From assembly GCA_046726955.1 (NCBI GenBank), contig JBKPBQ010000506.1, positions 1 through 9,749 on the forward strand: a stretch of DNA of 9,749 nucleotides, written 5' to 3'. This stretch comes from CAVPGH01 sp046726955. Lineage in GTDB: Bacteria; Acidobacteriota; Vicinamibacteria; Fen-336. The notes under the pieces are model-generated. The model searched no databases, was not told where the DNA came from, and was given only the letters and a program-made list of their open reading frames with translations. Below are positions 1-6,485 of this stretch, piece after piece; position 1 is the stretch's first letter; the number at the start of each line of letters is the position of its first letter. A program made the position numbers and the translations under genes.

Positions 1-897
1 GCGCGCGGCGAGCACGACCTCCGCCGCGAGGAGAGCAGAGTCGATGGCGGGGCCGATGCCCTCGCCGCTCTGCGCGTAGGCGAGCCCCGCCGCGTCGCCG
101 ACGAGGAGGACGCCGTCGTCGACGACCGGCCGCCGCGAGTCCTCGTAGAGCAGGTAGGCGTGTCCCGGCCACCGCGACGGAGTATCCGCGTCGATGCGGC
201 CGCGGGCGGCCAGGAAGCGATAGAACTCCCGCAGGTGCGCCGGGAAGCCGCTCGTGTCGCGGCGCCCGAAGCCCACGTTGAGGTAGCCGCCCTTGCGGAA
301 GAGCCACCCGTAGCCCGCGAGGTCCGGGCAGAAGTAAAGCTCAGGAGTCTCGCCGTCCACGGGACTGAGCTCGCGGGCGGCGCCGGCGAGCGGCTGCTCG
401 AGCTCTTGCGCCACCACCACCGGCTCGCCCGTCTGCGCGCCGAGCGCGTGCGCCACGGGACAGAAGTGCCCGCCGGCTCCCACCAGCAGACGGGTGAGCA
501 CGTCGTCGATCACGAACCCTCCCGGAACGCGCCGCGGGCGCTCCACGGCGGTGACGCGGACTTCGGCGCCCGACCGGCGCAGCAGATAGGCGTCGAACTC
601 GCAGCGCCGCACGCCGTAGCTCACGACCTCGTCGAACTTCGACAGCGTCTCCGGCCCGCCCATGCGCGAGGCGCGGACGCCGGTGACCTGCTGCAGCACG
701 CACGACCGCGCGTAGTCGGCGCGGTCGAGGGCGACGGCGGCCACGGCCTGGGGCGTGAGCCAGCCCGCGCACGGCTTGTCCCGGGGGAAAGGCGAACGAT
801 CCATGACGACGACGTCGAGCCCTGCTCGCTCGACCGCCCAGGCGAAGGTCGAGCCCGCGGGACCGCCTCCCACCACGACCGCGTCCACGCTACGCAC
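1..897 (-). CDS. NAD(P)/FAD-dependent oxidoreductase, geranylgeranyl reductase family (3' end beyond window)
   Basis: Reading the minus strand from 897 gives 299 open codons to the window edge; the C-terminus is missing (family members are usually about 380-420 residues). An N-terminal Rossmann FAD motif GGGPAG lies at residues 10-15. FPRDKPC at 37-43 matches the KPC signature of geranylgeranyl reductases. GAGGHFCPVA occurs mid-protein, GYGWLFRKGGYLNVGFG fits the family's substrate-side motif, and GDAAG (267-271) followed by GEGIGP (278-283) is the second FAD-binding motif. The family reduces isoprenoid or other lipid double bonds, or hydroxylates aromatic substrates, usually at the membrane face. 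The start is ambiguous: GTG at 897-895 overlaps the upstream methyltransferase stop (892-890), and GTG at 888-886 lies just after it; neither has a strong Shine-Dalgarno. Coupling to the methyltransferase suggests a shared lipid substrate, which is inference. Confidence 0.85.
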   Translation of the reverse strand, partial: MRSVDAVVVGGGPAGSTFAWAVERAGLDVVVMDRSPFPRDKPCAGWLTPQAVAAVALDRADYARSCVLQQVTGVRASRMGGPETLSKFDEVVSYGVRRCEFDAYLLRRSGAEVRVTAVERPRRVPGGFVIDDVLTRLLVGAGGHFCPVAHALGAQTGEPVVVAQELEQPLAGAARELSPVDGETPELYFCPDLAGYGWLFRKGGYLNVGFGRRDTSGFPAHLREFYRFLAARGRIDADTPSRWPGHAYLLYEDSRRPVVDDGVLLVGDAAGLAYAQSGEGIGPAIDSALLAAEVVLAAR

Positions 898-2155
898 GGG
901 TCGTCTCGCGGTAGAGCTCGCGCCGCGTCCAGGGGTGCTCGTGCTCCGGCCCGCGCGCGAACACGACCTGGAAGAGCTGCATCCAGCCCGCGGCGAAGGC
1001 CGCCTCCGAGCCGGCGAGGTAGAGCCGCCAGGAGCGCACGAACCGCTCGTCGAACATCCGCTCGATCGTGCCCGCGGCCGTCTCGAAGCGCTCCCGCCAG
1101 TGGGCGAGCGTGCGCACGTAGTGGCGGCGGAGGTTCTCCACGTCGAGGACGGAGAAGCTCCAGGGCTCGAGGACGCCGCGGAGCGCCTCGCCGAGGGTGG
1201 GCGGATAGGCACCCGGGAAGATGCGGCGCTGCGCCCAGGAGTTGAGCGGCTCCGGACGGTCGCGCCCGATGAAGTGAATTAGACCCCGGCCGTGCCGAGG
1301 GTCGAGCCGGTCGTGGATGAGACGGCCGAGGTCGCCGTAGCTCTCCGGACCGACGTGCTCGAGCATCCCGAGCGACACGAAGACGTCGAACGTCCCGCGC
1401 AGGTTGCGGAAATCGTCCTCCACGTACTGGACGCGGTCGGCGAAGCCCTCGCGCTCCGCGCGCTCCCGCGCGTAGCGGATCTGCTCGCTCGAGACGTTGC
1501 CGGCCACCACGGTGGCGCCGTAATCGACGGCCATGTGCCGGGCGAGCGCCCCCCACCCGCAGCCCGCCTCGAGCACGCGGTCGCCTTGCCGGAGCTGCAG
1601 CTTGCGGCACACGTAGTCGAGCTTCGCCCGCTGCGCCTCTTCGAGCGTCAGCGACGCCGACTCGAAGTACGCGCACGTGTAGACCATCTCCTCGTCGAGC
1701 CACAGGCGATAGAAGTCGTTGCCGAGGTCGTAGTGGTGCCGGGCCTGCCGCCGGGCGAGCCGCAGGATCGCCGAGGGAACGCGCCGGGGCGGCTTCTCCG
1801 TGCGCCGCGGCCACCTCTCGAAGATCGCTTCGAGGCCTCCGGTCAGGCTGCCCCGCACGTCGATCTCGCCCGCGCTGTACGCGTCGCCGAAGAATCGCGC
1901 GGGGTCGAGGGCGAGCCGGAGGAGCGCGGCGGGAGTGCGTACCGACACCGTCGCCCGCGCGGGCTCCGTCGAGAGGTCGCAGACGGCGCCGTTCCAGAGC
2001 TCGAGCCGGATGGGAACCTCGCCGAGCGTGCGGCGGAAGCGCTCCACGAGCTTCGGCGCAAGCCGGTCGACCACGGGCCATCGCCACTCGCTCGGCCGTT
2101 CCCCTGGCGCACGAACGTCGGGCAGGGAGGACGGTGAGATGCGATGGGTCGCCAT
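890..2155 (-). CDS. Cyclopropane-fatty-acyl-phospholipid synthase-type SAM methyltransferase
   Basis: 421 residues from ATG at 2155, close to E. coli Cfa (382). The family moves a methyl(ene) group from S-adenosylmethionine to the cis double bond of membrane phospholipid acyl chains. Residues 30-110 form the usual N-terminal domain. The catalytic domain starts with HYDLGND (141-147), then YTCAYF (159-164, conserved Cys161), the SAM loop GCGWG (198-202), GMLEHVGP (263-270, Glu266), IHFIG (293-297, His294 and Ile296) and HY (345-346, Tyr346). These correspond to the Cys/Glu/His/Ile/Tyr bicarbonate-site residues of E. coli Cfa, so the enzyme looks active. The frame is open upstream to a TTG at 2218, but that extension resembles nothing in the family and ATG 2155 is preferred; neither start has a clear Shine-Dalgarno. 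It is followed by an overlapping flavoprotein. Exact product (cyclopropane, methylene or methyl branch) is undecidable here. Confidence 0.92.
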   Translation of the reverse strand: MATHRISPSSLPDVRAPGERPSEWRWPVVDRLAPKLVERFRRTLGEVPIRLELWNGAVCDLSTEPARATVSVRTPAALLRLALDPARFFGDAYSAGEIDVRGSLTGGLEAIFERWPRRTEKPPRRVPSAILRLARRQARHHYDLGNDFYRLWLDEEMVYTCAYFESASLTLEEAQRAKLDYVCRKLQLRQGDRVLEAGCGWGALARHMAVDYGATVVAGNVSSEQIRYARERAEREGFADRVQYVEDDFRNLRGTFDVFVSLGMLEHVGPESYGDLGRLIHDRLDPRHGRGLIHFIGRDRPEPLNSWAQRRIFPGAYPPTLGEALRGVLEPWSFSVLDVENLRRHYVRTLAHWRERFETAAGTIERMFDERFVRSWRLYLAGSEAAFAAGWMQLFQVVFARGPEHEHPWTRRELYRETTRA

Positions 2156-2261
2156 GGTCGTAGCGTGAACCGCCCCCCCGGCTCCAAAGCTGAGGTGCAA
2201 GCGATGTGCCACGTCCAACCTGGGCCGAACGAGCCGCGATCAGGCCCGAGCATCAGCGATT

Positions 2262-2280
2262 TCGGGGGCGGGAGCCCCGA
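2262..2280 (-). terminator. GC-rich hairpin after the SDR gene, weak terminator candidate
   Basis: The plus strand reads TCGGGGGC, loop GGGA, GCCCCGA, giving a 7-bp stem with one bulged base, 8 bp past the SDR stop. No U-run follows on the minus strand, so intrinsic termination is doubtful. The remainder of the 132-bp gap (2156-2287) before the methyltransferase holds no recognisable gene or promoter. Confidence 0.25.
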
Positions 2281-2287
2281 CGCCTGG

Positions 2288-3322
2288 TCAGGCTTGCCGA
2301 GCCGTCTTGTACTGCTGGCGGATGGTGGGAACGAGATACTCGGCGAACGCTCGCTCCTCGTCGTAGCGCGGAGCGAAGCCCCAGTCGCGGCGGGCGGCGG
2401 AGTCGTCCACGTCGGCCGGCCACGTGTCCACGATCTGCTGCCGCTTCTGGTGGGGTTGGAAGGTGACCGAGGCGGTCGGGAAGGCGGCGAGGACGCGCGA
2501 CCGCACCTCCTCGGCCGTGGGGCTGAACGCGCCCACGTTGTAGACGGTACGCGTCAGCCCGTCCCGGGGGGCGCGCGCGAGCGCGAGGAGGGCGTCGACG
2601 CCGTCCGGCATCGCCATGAAGGGGATCCGGGTGTCCGGCCGGACGAAGCACGCGTAGGCCTCCCCGCTCGCCGCCGCGTGCAGCATCTCGGGGGCGTAGT
2701 CGGACGTCCCGCCCGAGGGGACGGTCACCGCGGAGATGAGGCCGGGGAAGCGGACGGCGCGGAAGTCCACGCGCCCGGAGAGGCTCTCCGCGGCGAGCTG
2801 CTTGTAGTGGAAGGCGAAGTAGCGGCCGAGGTGCTCGCAGTAGAGCTTGTTGCAGCCGTACATCGTGGCCGGGCAGTTGTAGTCGTCCTCGCGCACGCGG
2901 CCCGCCTTCGCCTTGACCTCGAGGTTCGGCAGCCCGTAGACGGCGATCGAGCTCGGGTACATGAAGACGACGGGCCGGCCGTGCGACTCCCCTTCCTTCT
3001 GGGCGAAGTCGAGCATCCGCAGCGTGCCCTCGACGTTCACCTGGTGGGCGGTGGTGGGCGTGAACTCCCCGCGGGTGGAGAGGAGGGCCGCGAGGTGGAA
3101 GACGAGGTCCACCTCGTACTCGGCGAGGATGCGCTCCAGCAGGTTGACGTCGAGGATCGACCCCAGGTACTGGTGCTGGACGAGGCGGGTCACGTCTCCC
3201 TCGAGCGCCCGCAGGTCCAGGGTGATGATCGAGCGATCGCCGAGCTCGGCGAGGCGCTCGATGAGGCCGTGGCCGATCTCGCCGCTCGCTCCGGTGATCA
3301 GCACGACGGGCTTGCGGAGCAC
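2288..3322 (-). CDS. NAD-dependent epimerase/dehydratase, L-threonine 3-dehydrogenase-like SDR
   Basis: 344 residues, an extended short-chain dehydrogenase. The NAD-binding motif TGASGEIG is at residues 10-17, HLAALLS at 76-82, PSSIAVYG at 123-130, and the catalytic YxxxK is Y155-K159. The second half carries PGLIS (193-197), SGGTSDYA (203-210) and a WP...DDS.AR.DWG stretch (301-315). These match the GalE-like threonine dehydrogenases (TDH_SDR type), which oxidise L-threonine with NAD+ to 2-amino-3-ketobutyrate. HLAALLS followed by a GE and the PGxIS...GGT.DYA pair are the main reasons for preferring this to a sugar epimerase. The partner glycine C-acetyltransferase (kbl) is not in the window, and the neighbours are lipid genes, so another substrate is possible. 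The start is GTG at 3322 because a good Shine-Dalgarno sits before it; the frame is open upstream to 3457 but that part is not family-like and overlaps the divergent gene. Confidence 0.85.
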   Translation of the reverse strand: MLRKPVVLITGASGEIGHGLIERLAELGDRSIITLDLRALEGDVTRLVQHQYLGSILDVNLLERILAEYEVDLVFHLAALLSTRGEFTPTTAHQVNVEGTLRMLDFAQKEGESHGRPVVFMYPSSIAVYGLPNLEVKAKAGRVREDDYNCPATMYGCNKLYCEHLGRYFAFHYKQLAAESLSGRVDFRAVRFPGLISAVTVPSGGTSDYAPEMLHAAASGEAYACFVRPDTRIPFMAMPDGVDALLALARAPRDGLTRTVYNVGAFSPTAEEVRSRVLAAFPTASVTFQPHQKRQQIVDTWPADVDDSAARRDWGFAPRYDEERAFAEYLVPTIRQQYKTARQA

Positions 3323-3388
3323 GCTCCCTCCTCGCGACGCCCTAGTCTTGACCGGAGACTGTGCCGGAGGCAAGGTTAGGCCACCCGC
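3323..3388. promoter_or_regulatory. Divergent intergenic region, likely holds two promoters
   Basis: These 66 bp separate the minus-strand SDR from the plus-strand operon, so both must start near here. On the plus strand TTGACC (3348-3353) resembles a -35 box, but no good -10 hexamer is found 16-18 bp further on. The minus strand has TTGCCT with no clear -10. No operator-like palindrome stands out. Confidence 0.35.
3327..3331 (-). promoter_or_regulatory. Ribosome binding site fixing the SDR GTG start
   Basis: The minus strand reads GAGGAGGGAGC immediately before GTG (3322-3320). GGAGG is 4 nt from the start codon. This selects GTG 3322 over the longer upstream open frame. Confidence 0.6.
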
Positions 3389-4021
3389 ATGCTCACGGAC
3401 AGGATCGGCACCGTTCTCGCGCGGCCTCTGGAGGGGCTCGTCCGGCTGTGCGCGCACGTCAGCCCGGACGTGCTCACGATCACGGGGCTCGCCCTCAACG
3501 GCGTCGCCTGCGCGCTCTTCGGCAGCGCGGGGGGCGCAGGCTACACGAGCCCCCGCCTCCTGCGCGCGGGCGGGCTCGTGGCCCTCGTAGCCAGCGTGTT
3601 CGACATGATGGACGGGAGGGTGGCGCGCCTGCGCGGCCGCGAGACGAAGTTCGGGGCGTACCTCGACTCGACCATGGACCGCTACTCGGACATGGTCCTC
3701 TACATGGGCCTCATGATCCTCTACGCGCGCCTCGAGCAGACACCGCTCATGGTGCTCGTGTGGGTGGCCGCCGTGGGAAGCTTCATGACCTCCTACGCGC
3801 GGGCGCGCGCGGAGAGCCTCATCCCCCGCTGCACCGTGGGCCTCCTCGAGCGCCCGGAGCGCATCGTCCTCGTCGTGCTCGGGGCCCTCACCAACCGGAT
3901 GGTGGCCGCGCTCTGGATCATCGCCGTGCTCTCGAACGTGACCGCCATCCAGCGCGTCGTCTACACGTACGTCGAGCTGAAGCGGGGCTGGGCGGCCCGC
4001 GCGCCCGGGGAGGAGGCGTGA
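3389..4021 (+). CDS. CDP-alcohol phosphatidyltransferase, phosphatidylinositol-phosphate-synthase-like
   Basis: 210 residues from ATG 3389, the normal length for the family. The complete signature D-x2-DG-x2-AR-x8-G-x3-D-x3-D is present at residues 72-97 (D72, D75, G76, A79, R80, G89, D93, D97); the four Asp residues bind divalent metal and the last is the presumed base. About five or six membrane segments are seen (roughly 28-49, 57-74, 101-116, 119-136, 158-168, 172-187). The SYARARAES and LLERPERIVLV stretches (135-143, 152-162) resemble actinobacterial and archaeal phosphatidyl- or archaetidyl-inositol-phosphate synthases, which join CDP-diacylglycerol to inositol 1-phosphate. Other polar head groups cannot be excluded. 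It is the first gene of the four-gene operon; its stop overlaps the next start (GTGA). No strong Shine-Dalgarno precedes it. Confidence 0.9.
   Translation: MLTDRIGTVLARPLEGLVRLCAHVSPDVLTITGLALNGVACALFGSAGGAGYTSPRLLRAGGLVALVASVFDMMDGRVARLRGRETKFGAYLDSTMDRYSDMVLYMGLMILYARLEQTPLMVLVWVAAVGSFMTSYARARAESLIPRCTVGLLERPERIVLVVLGALTNRMVAALWIIAVLSNVTAIQRVVYTYVELKRGWAARAPGEEA
4009..4013 (+). promoter_or_regulatory. Ribosome binding site for the DUF4442 gene inside the upstream CDS
   Basis: GGAGG lies 4 nt before GTG 4018, within the last codons of the phosphatidyltransferase. It supports the overlapping GTG start, where the GTGA tetranucleotide holds both the start and the upstream stop, and therefore translational coupling. 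Confidence 0.55.
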
Positions 4022-4515
4022 GCTTCAACGAGCGGTCCGAGTCGGCCCGCCGCCGCCTGCTGAGCGGGCTGCCGTTCTGGGCCTGGCAGTGGCGCACGCT
4101 GCCGCTCGCCGCCTTCGCGGGGATGCGCGTCCGCTCGCTCGACGAGTCCTCGTGCACGGTCGCGCTGCCCGGAGGGTGGCGGACGCAGAACCCGTTCCGC
4201 TCGACCTACTTCGCCGCCCAGGCCATGGCCGCCGAGATGTCCACGGGCGCCCCGGCGATGATCCTCCTCGCGGGCTCGTCCGCCTCGGTGGCCATGCTCG
4301 TGACGGGGTTCTCCGCCTCCTATAAAAAGAAGATCGTGGGGGAATCGCTCTACACGTTCGCGGACGTGGCGGGCATGCGCGCGGCGATCGAGGAATCCGA
4401 AGGCCGCGACGAGCCGCGCGTCTACGTGGCGCGGACGGCCGGGCGCGACCGCGCGGGCGACGTCTGCTCGGAGTTCGAGGTGGCCTGGTCCTTCAAGCGT
4501 CGCGCACGGAAGTGA
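4018..4515 (+). CDS. DUF4442 domain protein, hotdog-fold thioesterase-like
   Basis: 165 residues from GTG 4018. The sequence begins with a short basic helix (R11-R13) and PFWAWQWRTLPLAAFAGMRV, continues with the beta-strand pair of a hotdog fold, and has NPFRSTYFAAQAMAAEMSTG at 58-77. That helix with its leading Asn is the equivalent of the central hotdog helix in PaaI/DUF4442 thioesterase-like proteins. K103-K105 and a C-terminal strand around residues 149-159 complete the fold. DUF4442 members are often annotated as acyl-CoA-binding or acyl-CoA thioesterase-like proteins, but few have a known reaction. It overlaps its neighbours on both sides by 4 nt, which implies a job with the phosphatidyltransferase, perhaps in acyl-chain supply; this is inference. 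No signal peptide is seen. Confidence 0.8.
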   Translation: MSFNERSESARRRLLSGLPFWAWQWRTLPLAAFAGMRVRSLDESSCTVALPGGWRTQNPFRSTYFAAQAMAAEMSTGAPAMILLAGSSASVAMLVTGFSASYKKKIVGESLYTFADVAGMRAAIEESEGRDEPRVYVARTAGRDRAGDVCSEFEVAWSFKRRARK

Positions 4516-5099
4516 GGGCGGCAGGCTTCGCAGTGGCAGGCGGACGGAGCCGGCGCATGGGCCGCGACAAGGCCCTTCTTCCCTGGGGGGACACGGATCT
4601 GCTCGGTCACACGCTCCGACGTCTCGGCAAGGCGTGCACACAGACTGCGGTCCTGGGCCGTTCCGACCTGGAAGGCCGCGGTGTCCCCGTCTACCCGGAC
4701 ATCGTCGTCGATGCGGGCCCTCTCGGCGGACTACTGACGGGCCTCGCGTCCCTCGAGGCGGACCTGAGCCTGTTCCTGGCCGTCGATCTCCCTCTGATAC
4801 CGGTGCCGCTTCTCGAGCACCTCCTGTCTCTCGCCGAAGGATTCGACGCCGTAGTCCCCATCTCCCCCACCGGCCCCGAGCCCCTCTGCGCCGTCTACAC
4901 CGCGGCCTGCGCGAAGCCCATACGCGCGCGCCTCGACCGCGGCGAGCTCAAGATGACCGCCTTCTGGCCCGACGTCCGCGTTCGGCGGGTCGAGTCCGCC
5001 GACCTTCGGGCTTTCGGCGATCCCGCGGTGCTCTTCCTGAACGTGAACTCTCCGGCGGACTACGATCACGCCCGCGGCCCCTCCGCGGGGCAGGGCTAG
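4512..5099 (+). CDS. mobA: Molybdenum cofactor guanylyltransferase (MobA-like)
   Basis: 195 residues from GTG 4512, which overlaps the DUF4442 stop (GTGA); E. coli MobA is 194. The nucleotide-binding loop AGGRSRRMGRDK is at 9-20 with the DKALLPW continuation, GPLGGL at 69-74, the metal-binding VDLP at 91-94 (Asp92), PLCAVY at 124-129, and the C-terminal NVNSPADY at 177-184, close to the family NxNTPxD motif. MobA transfers GMP from GTP to molybdopterin to make the guanine dinucleotide cofactor used by DMSO-reductase-family enzymes, in the cytoplasm. No other cofactor gene is present, and position behind a phosphatidyltransferase is unusual for mobA. Related NTP_transf_3 enzymes make CDP-alcohols such as CDP-inositol, so that alternative is open, though the PLCAVY and NVNSPADY motifs favour MobA. 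Confidence 0.82.
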   Translation: MRAAGFAVAGGRSRRMGRDKALLPWGDTDLLGHTLRRLGKACTQTAVLGRSDLEGRGVPVYPDIVVDAGPLGGLLTGLASLEADLSLFLAVDLPLIPVPLLEHLLSLAEGFDAVVPISPTGPEPLCAVYTAACAKPIRARLDRGELKMTAFWPDVRVRRVESADLRAFGDPAVLFLNVNSPADYDHARGPSAGQG

Positions 5100-5101
5100 A
5101 G

Positions 5102-6076
5102 ATGTCGAGCGCGCACTCCTCGGACGACACCCCGTTCTTCGACGACGCGTTCCTCGCCGAGCTCCAGGCGATGAGCGCCGGACCCGAGGTGCCCACGGCA
5201 CCCGTCCAGGACGACCTCCACACGCGGCTCGCGCGGATCCTCGACCACGAGGGCACGCCCCTCGACGAGGACGCCTTCGCCGCCCTCTCCATTGAGGCCG
5301 GGCTCGCGCGCACGAACGCGCTCCTCGAGGCCTGTCGCGAGACGCCGACGCAGGGCACGCTCGACGCGGTCGAGAACCTCATCGTGTTCTTCCAGGCCCT
5401 GCTGCCTTCGCTTCGCCCGGAGGACGCGAGAGAGATGCTCCGGATCTTCTTCCACCTCGCGCCCGCGCTCCTCCAGATCGCGTGGCACGGCTTCGGGGAA
5501 GGCGAGGCGGCGAATGCCGAAGGCCGGCGGGCCCTCGAGGGGCTGGAGAGCGTCCTCCTCGAGATCGCGGGCGTGCGCCTGCAGCCCACCGAGAGCGAGC
5601 TCGTGCTGCGCAGCATCGACCAGGTCGCGCATCTGCTGGCCACGGGGCAGTACGGAATGGCGGACGAGCTCGTCTCCACACGTCTGCTGAACATCATCCA
5701 GAACACCAAGGTGGCGCGGGCGCTCTACCGCATCATGGAGGTCGAGGTCGCGATCCAGGTCTACCTCAAGGAGCGGCTCGGCCACCCGATACCGCAGATC
5801 CGGATCCCCGACGATTTCGGGCCTCTCTCGGAGTACGGACCGCTGCAGATCATCCAGGAGGAGAGCCCCGGCGGCACCAAGACGTACCTCCAGCTCCAGC
5901 TGCCCGACCTCCCCCGCATCCAGGACGTCCTCCTCACGCTCATGCGCGAGGACGGGCTCATCGGCTACGAGCTGCGCTTCGACGCGCTCGGGAGCGTCGA
6001 GCTCCACATCGTCTCGGGGACCTGGAGGATCGGGATGACGTACGAGCCGCAGCCGCGGCCGGTCGGGGGACGATAG
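5102..6076 (+). CDS. Hypothetical soluble protein, last gene of the operon
   Basis: 324 residues from ATG 5102, 2 nt after the mobA stop, with AGGG 6 nt before the start. Not recognised. Residues 1-40 are acidic, Ser/Pro-rich and probably disordered. About 41-225 are predicted to be mostly helical, with hydrophobic amphipathic stretches such as ENLIVFFQALLPSL (91-104) and MLRIFFHLAPALLQIAW (112-128), and Q/L/R-rich helices at 170-222. Residues 225-320 look alpha/beta: IPQIRIPDD, KTYLQLQLPDLPRIQDVLL, then YELRFDALGSVELHIV. There is no signal peptide, no obvious transmembrane helix and no metal or nucleotide motif. Codon use matches the neighbours, so it appears native. Its position suggests a scaffold or regulator of the membrane-lipid genes, but that is a guess. 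The gene ends 6 bp from the oppositely oriented stop at 6083, without a visible terminator. Confidence 0.8.
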   Translation: MSSAHSSDDTPFFDDAFLAELQAMSAGPEVPTAPVQDDLHTRLARILDHEGTPLDEDAFAALSIEAGLARTNALLEACRETPTQGTLDAVENLIVFFQALLPSLRPEDAREMLRIFFHLAPALLQIAWHGFGEGEAANAEGRRALEGLESVLLEIAGVRLQPTESELVLRSIDQVAHLLATGQYGMADELVSTRLLNIIQNTKVARALYRIMEVEVAIQVYLKERLGHPIPQIRIPDDFGPLSEYGPLQIIQEESPGGTKTYLQLQLPDLPRIQDVLLTLMREDGLIGYELRFDALGSVELHIVSGTWRIGMTYEPQPRPVGGR

Positions 6077-6082
6077 CAGAGC

Positions 6083-6481
6083 TCAGTAGTCGAGGCGGAC
6101 TCCGAACTGGATCGACCGGGGCTGGTTGCACTGCGTGTTGACCGTCCCGAACGCGGGGGAGCTGAAGAAGGTGTTTGGAGGGCAGAAGGTCGTCCGGTTG
6201 AAGATGTTCCCGAACAGGGCCTGGAAGCGTACGTTCAGGTCGGCGGTCAGCGAGAAGTTCTTGGCGACGGCGATGTCCTCGTTGTAGACCGCGAAGCCGC
6301 GCACCGTCCCGTCGGCCCTGGGCGCGCTGCCGAACGCGAGGGGACCCGGGTCCTGCCAGGCGCTCTTGTCCAGGTAGCCCGCGAAGATCACGGCCCCGGG
6401 GATGTTGCCGGCGCCCGGGTTGGGCGTGTGGGGGTCGAACGTCGAGTACTCGTCGTTCTGCTCGGTGCGGGCCGCCCACCG
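6083..6481 (-). pseudogene. Remnant tail of an Oar-like TonB-dependent receptor
   Basis: The last 132 residues of the chimeric frame do not resemble a PD40 protein. FDPHTPNPGAGNIPGAVIFAG, FGSAPR, VRGF..YNEDIAVAKNF, VRFQALFGNIFNRTTF and the end NQPRSIQFGVRLDY are the typical closing strands of carboxypeptidase-regulatory-like TonB-dependent receptors of Acidobacteriota, ending in an aromatic residue as outer-membrane barrels do. Family members have a long stretch between GAVIFAG and the YLDKSAWQDPG region; here they abut at about 6376-6379, so an internal deletion is likely. It has no start codon, signal peptide, plug or TonB box of its own. Confidence 0.72.
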
Positions 6482-6485
6482 GTCC

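Noticed and set aside
160..1282. Long plus-strand open frames opposite the flavoprotein and methyltransferase
   Set aside because: They have Arg/Ala/Gly-rich composition with no domain, and lie antisense to genes with full family motifs. This is typical of high-GC antisense frames.
2144..3379. A 411-codon plus-strand frame opposite the SDR
   Set aside because: The sequence is His/Gly/Val/Arg low-complexity with no motif, while the minus strand encodes a complete SDR with cofactor and catalytic residues.
4317..4350. AT-rich patch inside the DUF4442 gene (TATAAAAAG)
   Set aside because: It encodes Tyr-Lys-Lys-Lys in frame and is explained by the protein sequence. No paired -35 box is seen.
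4634..5101. N-terminal extension of the hypothetical protein across mobA
   Set aside because: The upstream part is Pro/Arg-rich and shadows mobA in another frame. ATG 5102 directly after the mobA stop, with an AGGG site, is the natural start.
5096..6007. A 303-codon minus-strand frame opposite the hypothetical gene
   Set aside because: It is Glu/Arg/Leu-rich and motif-free. The plus-strand gene has ordered operon spacing and balanced composition, though with an unknown family this choice rests on context.
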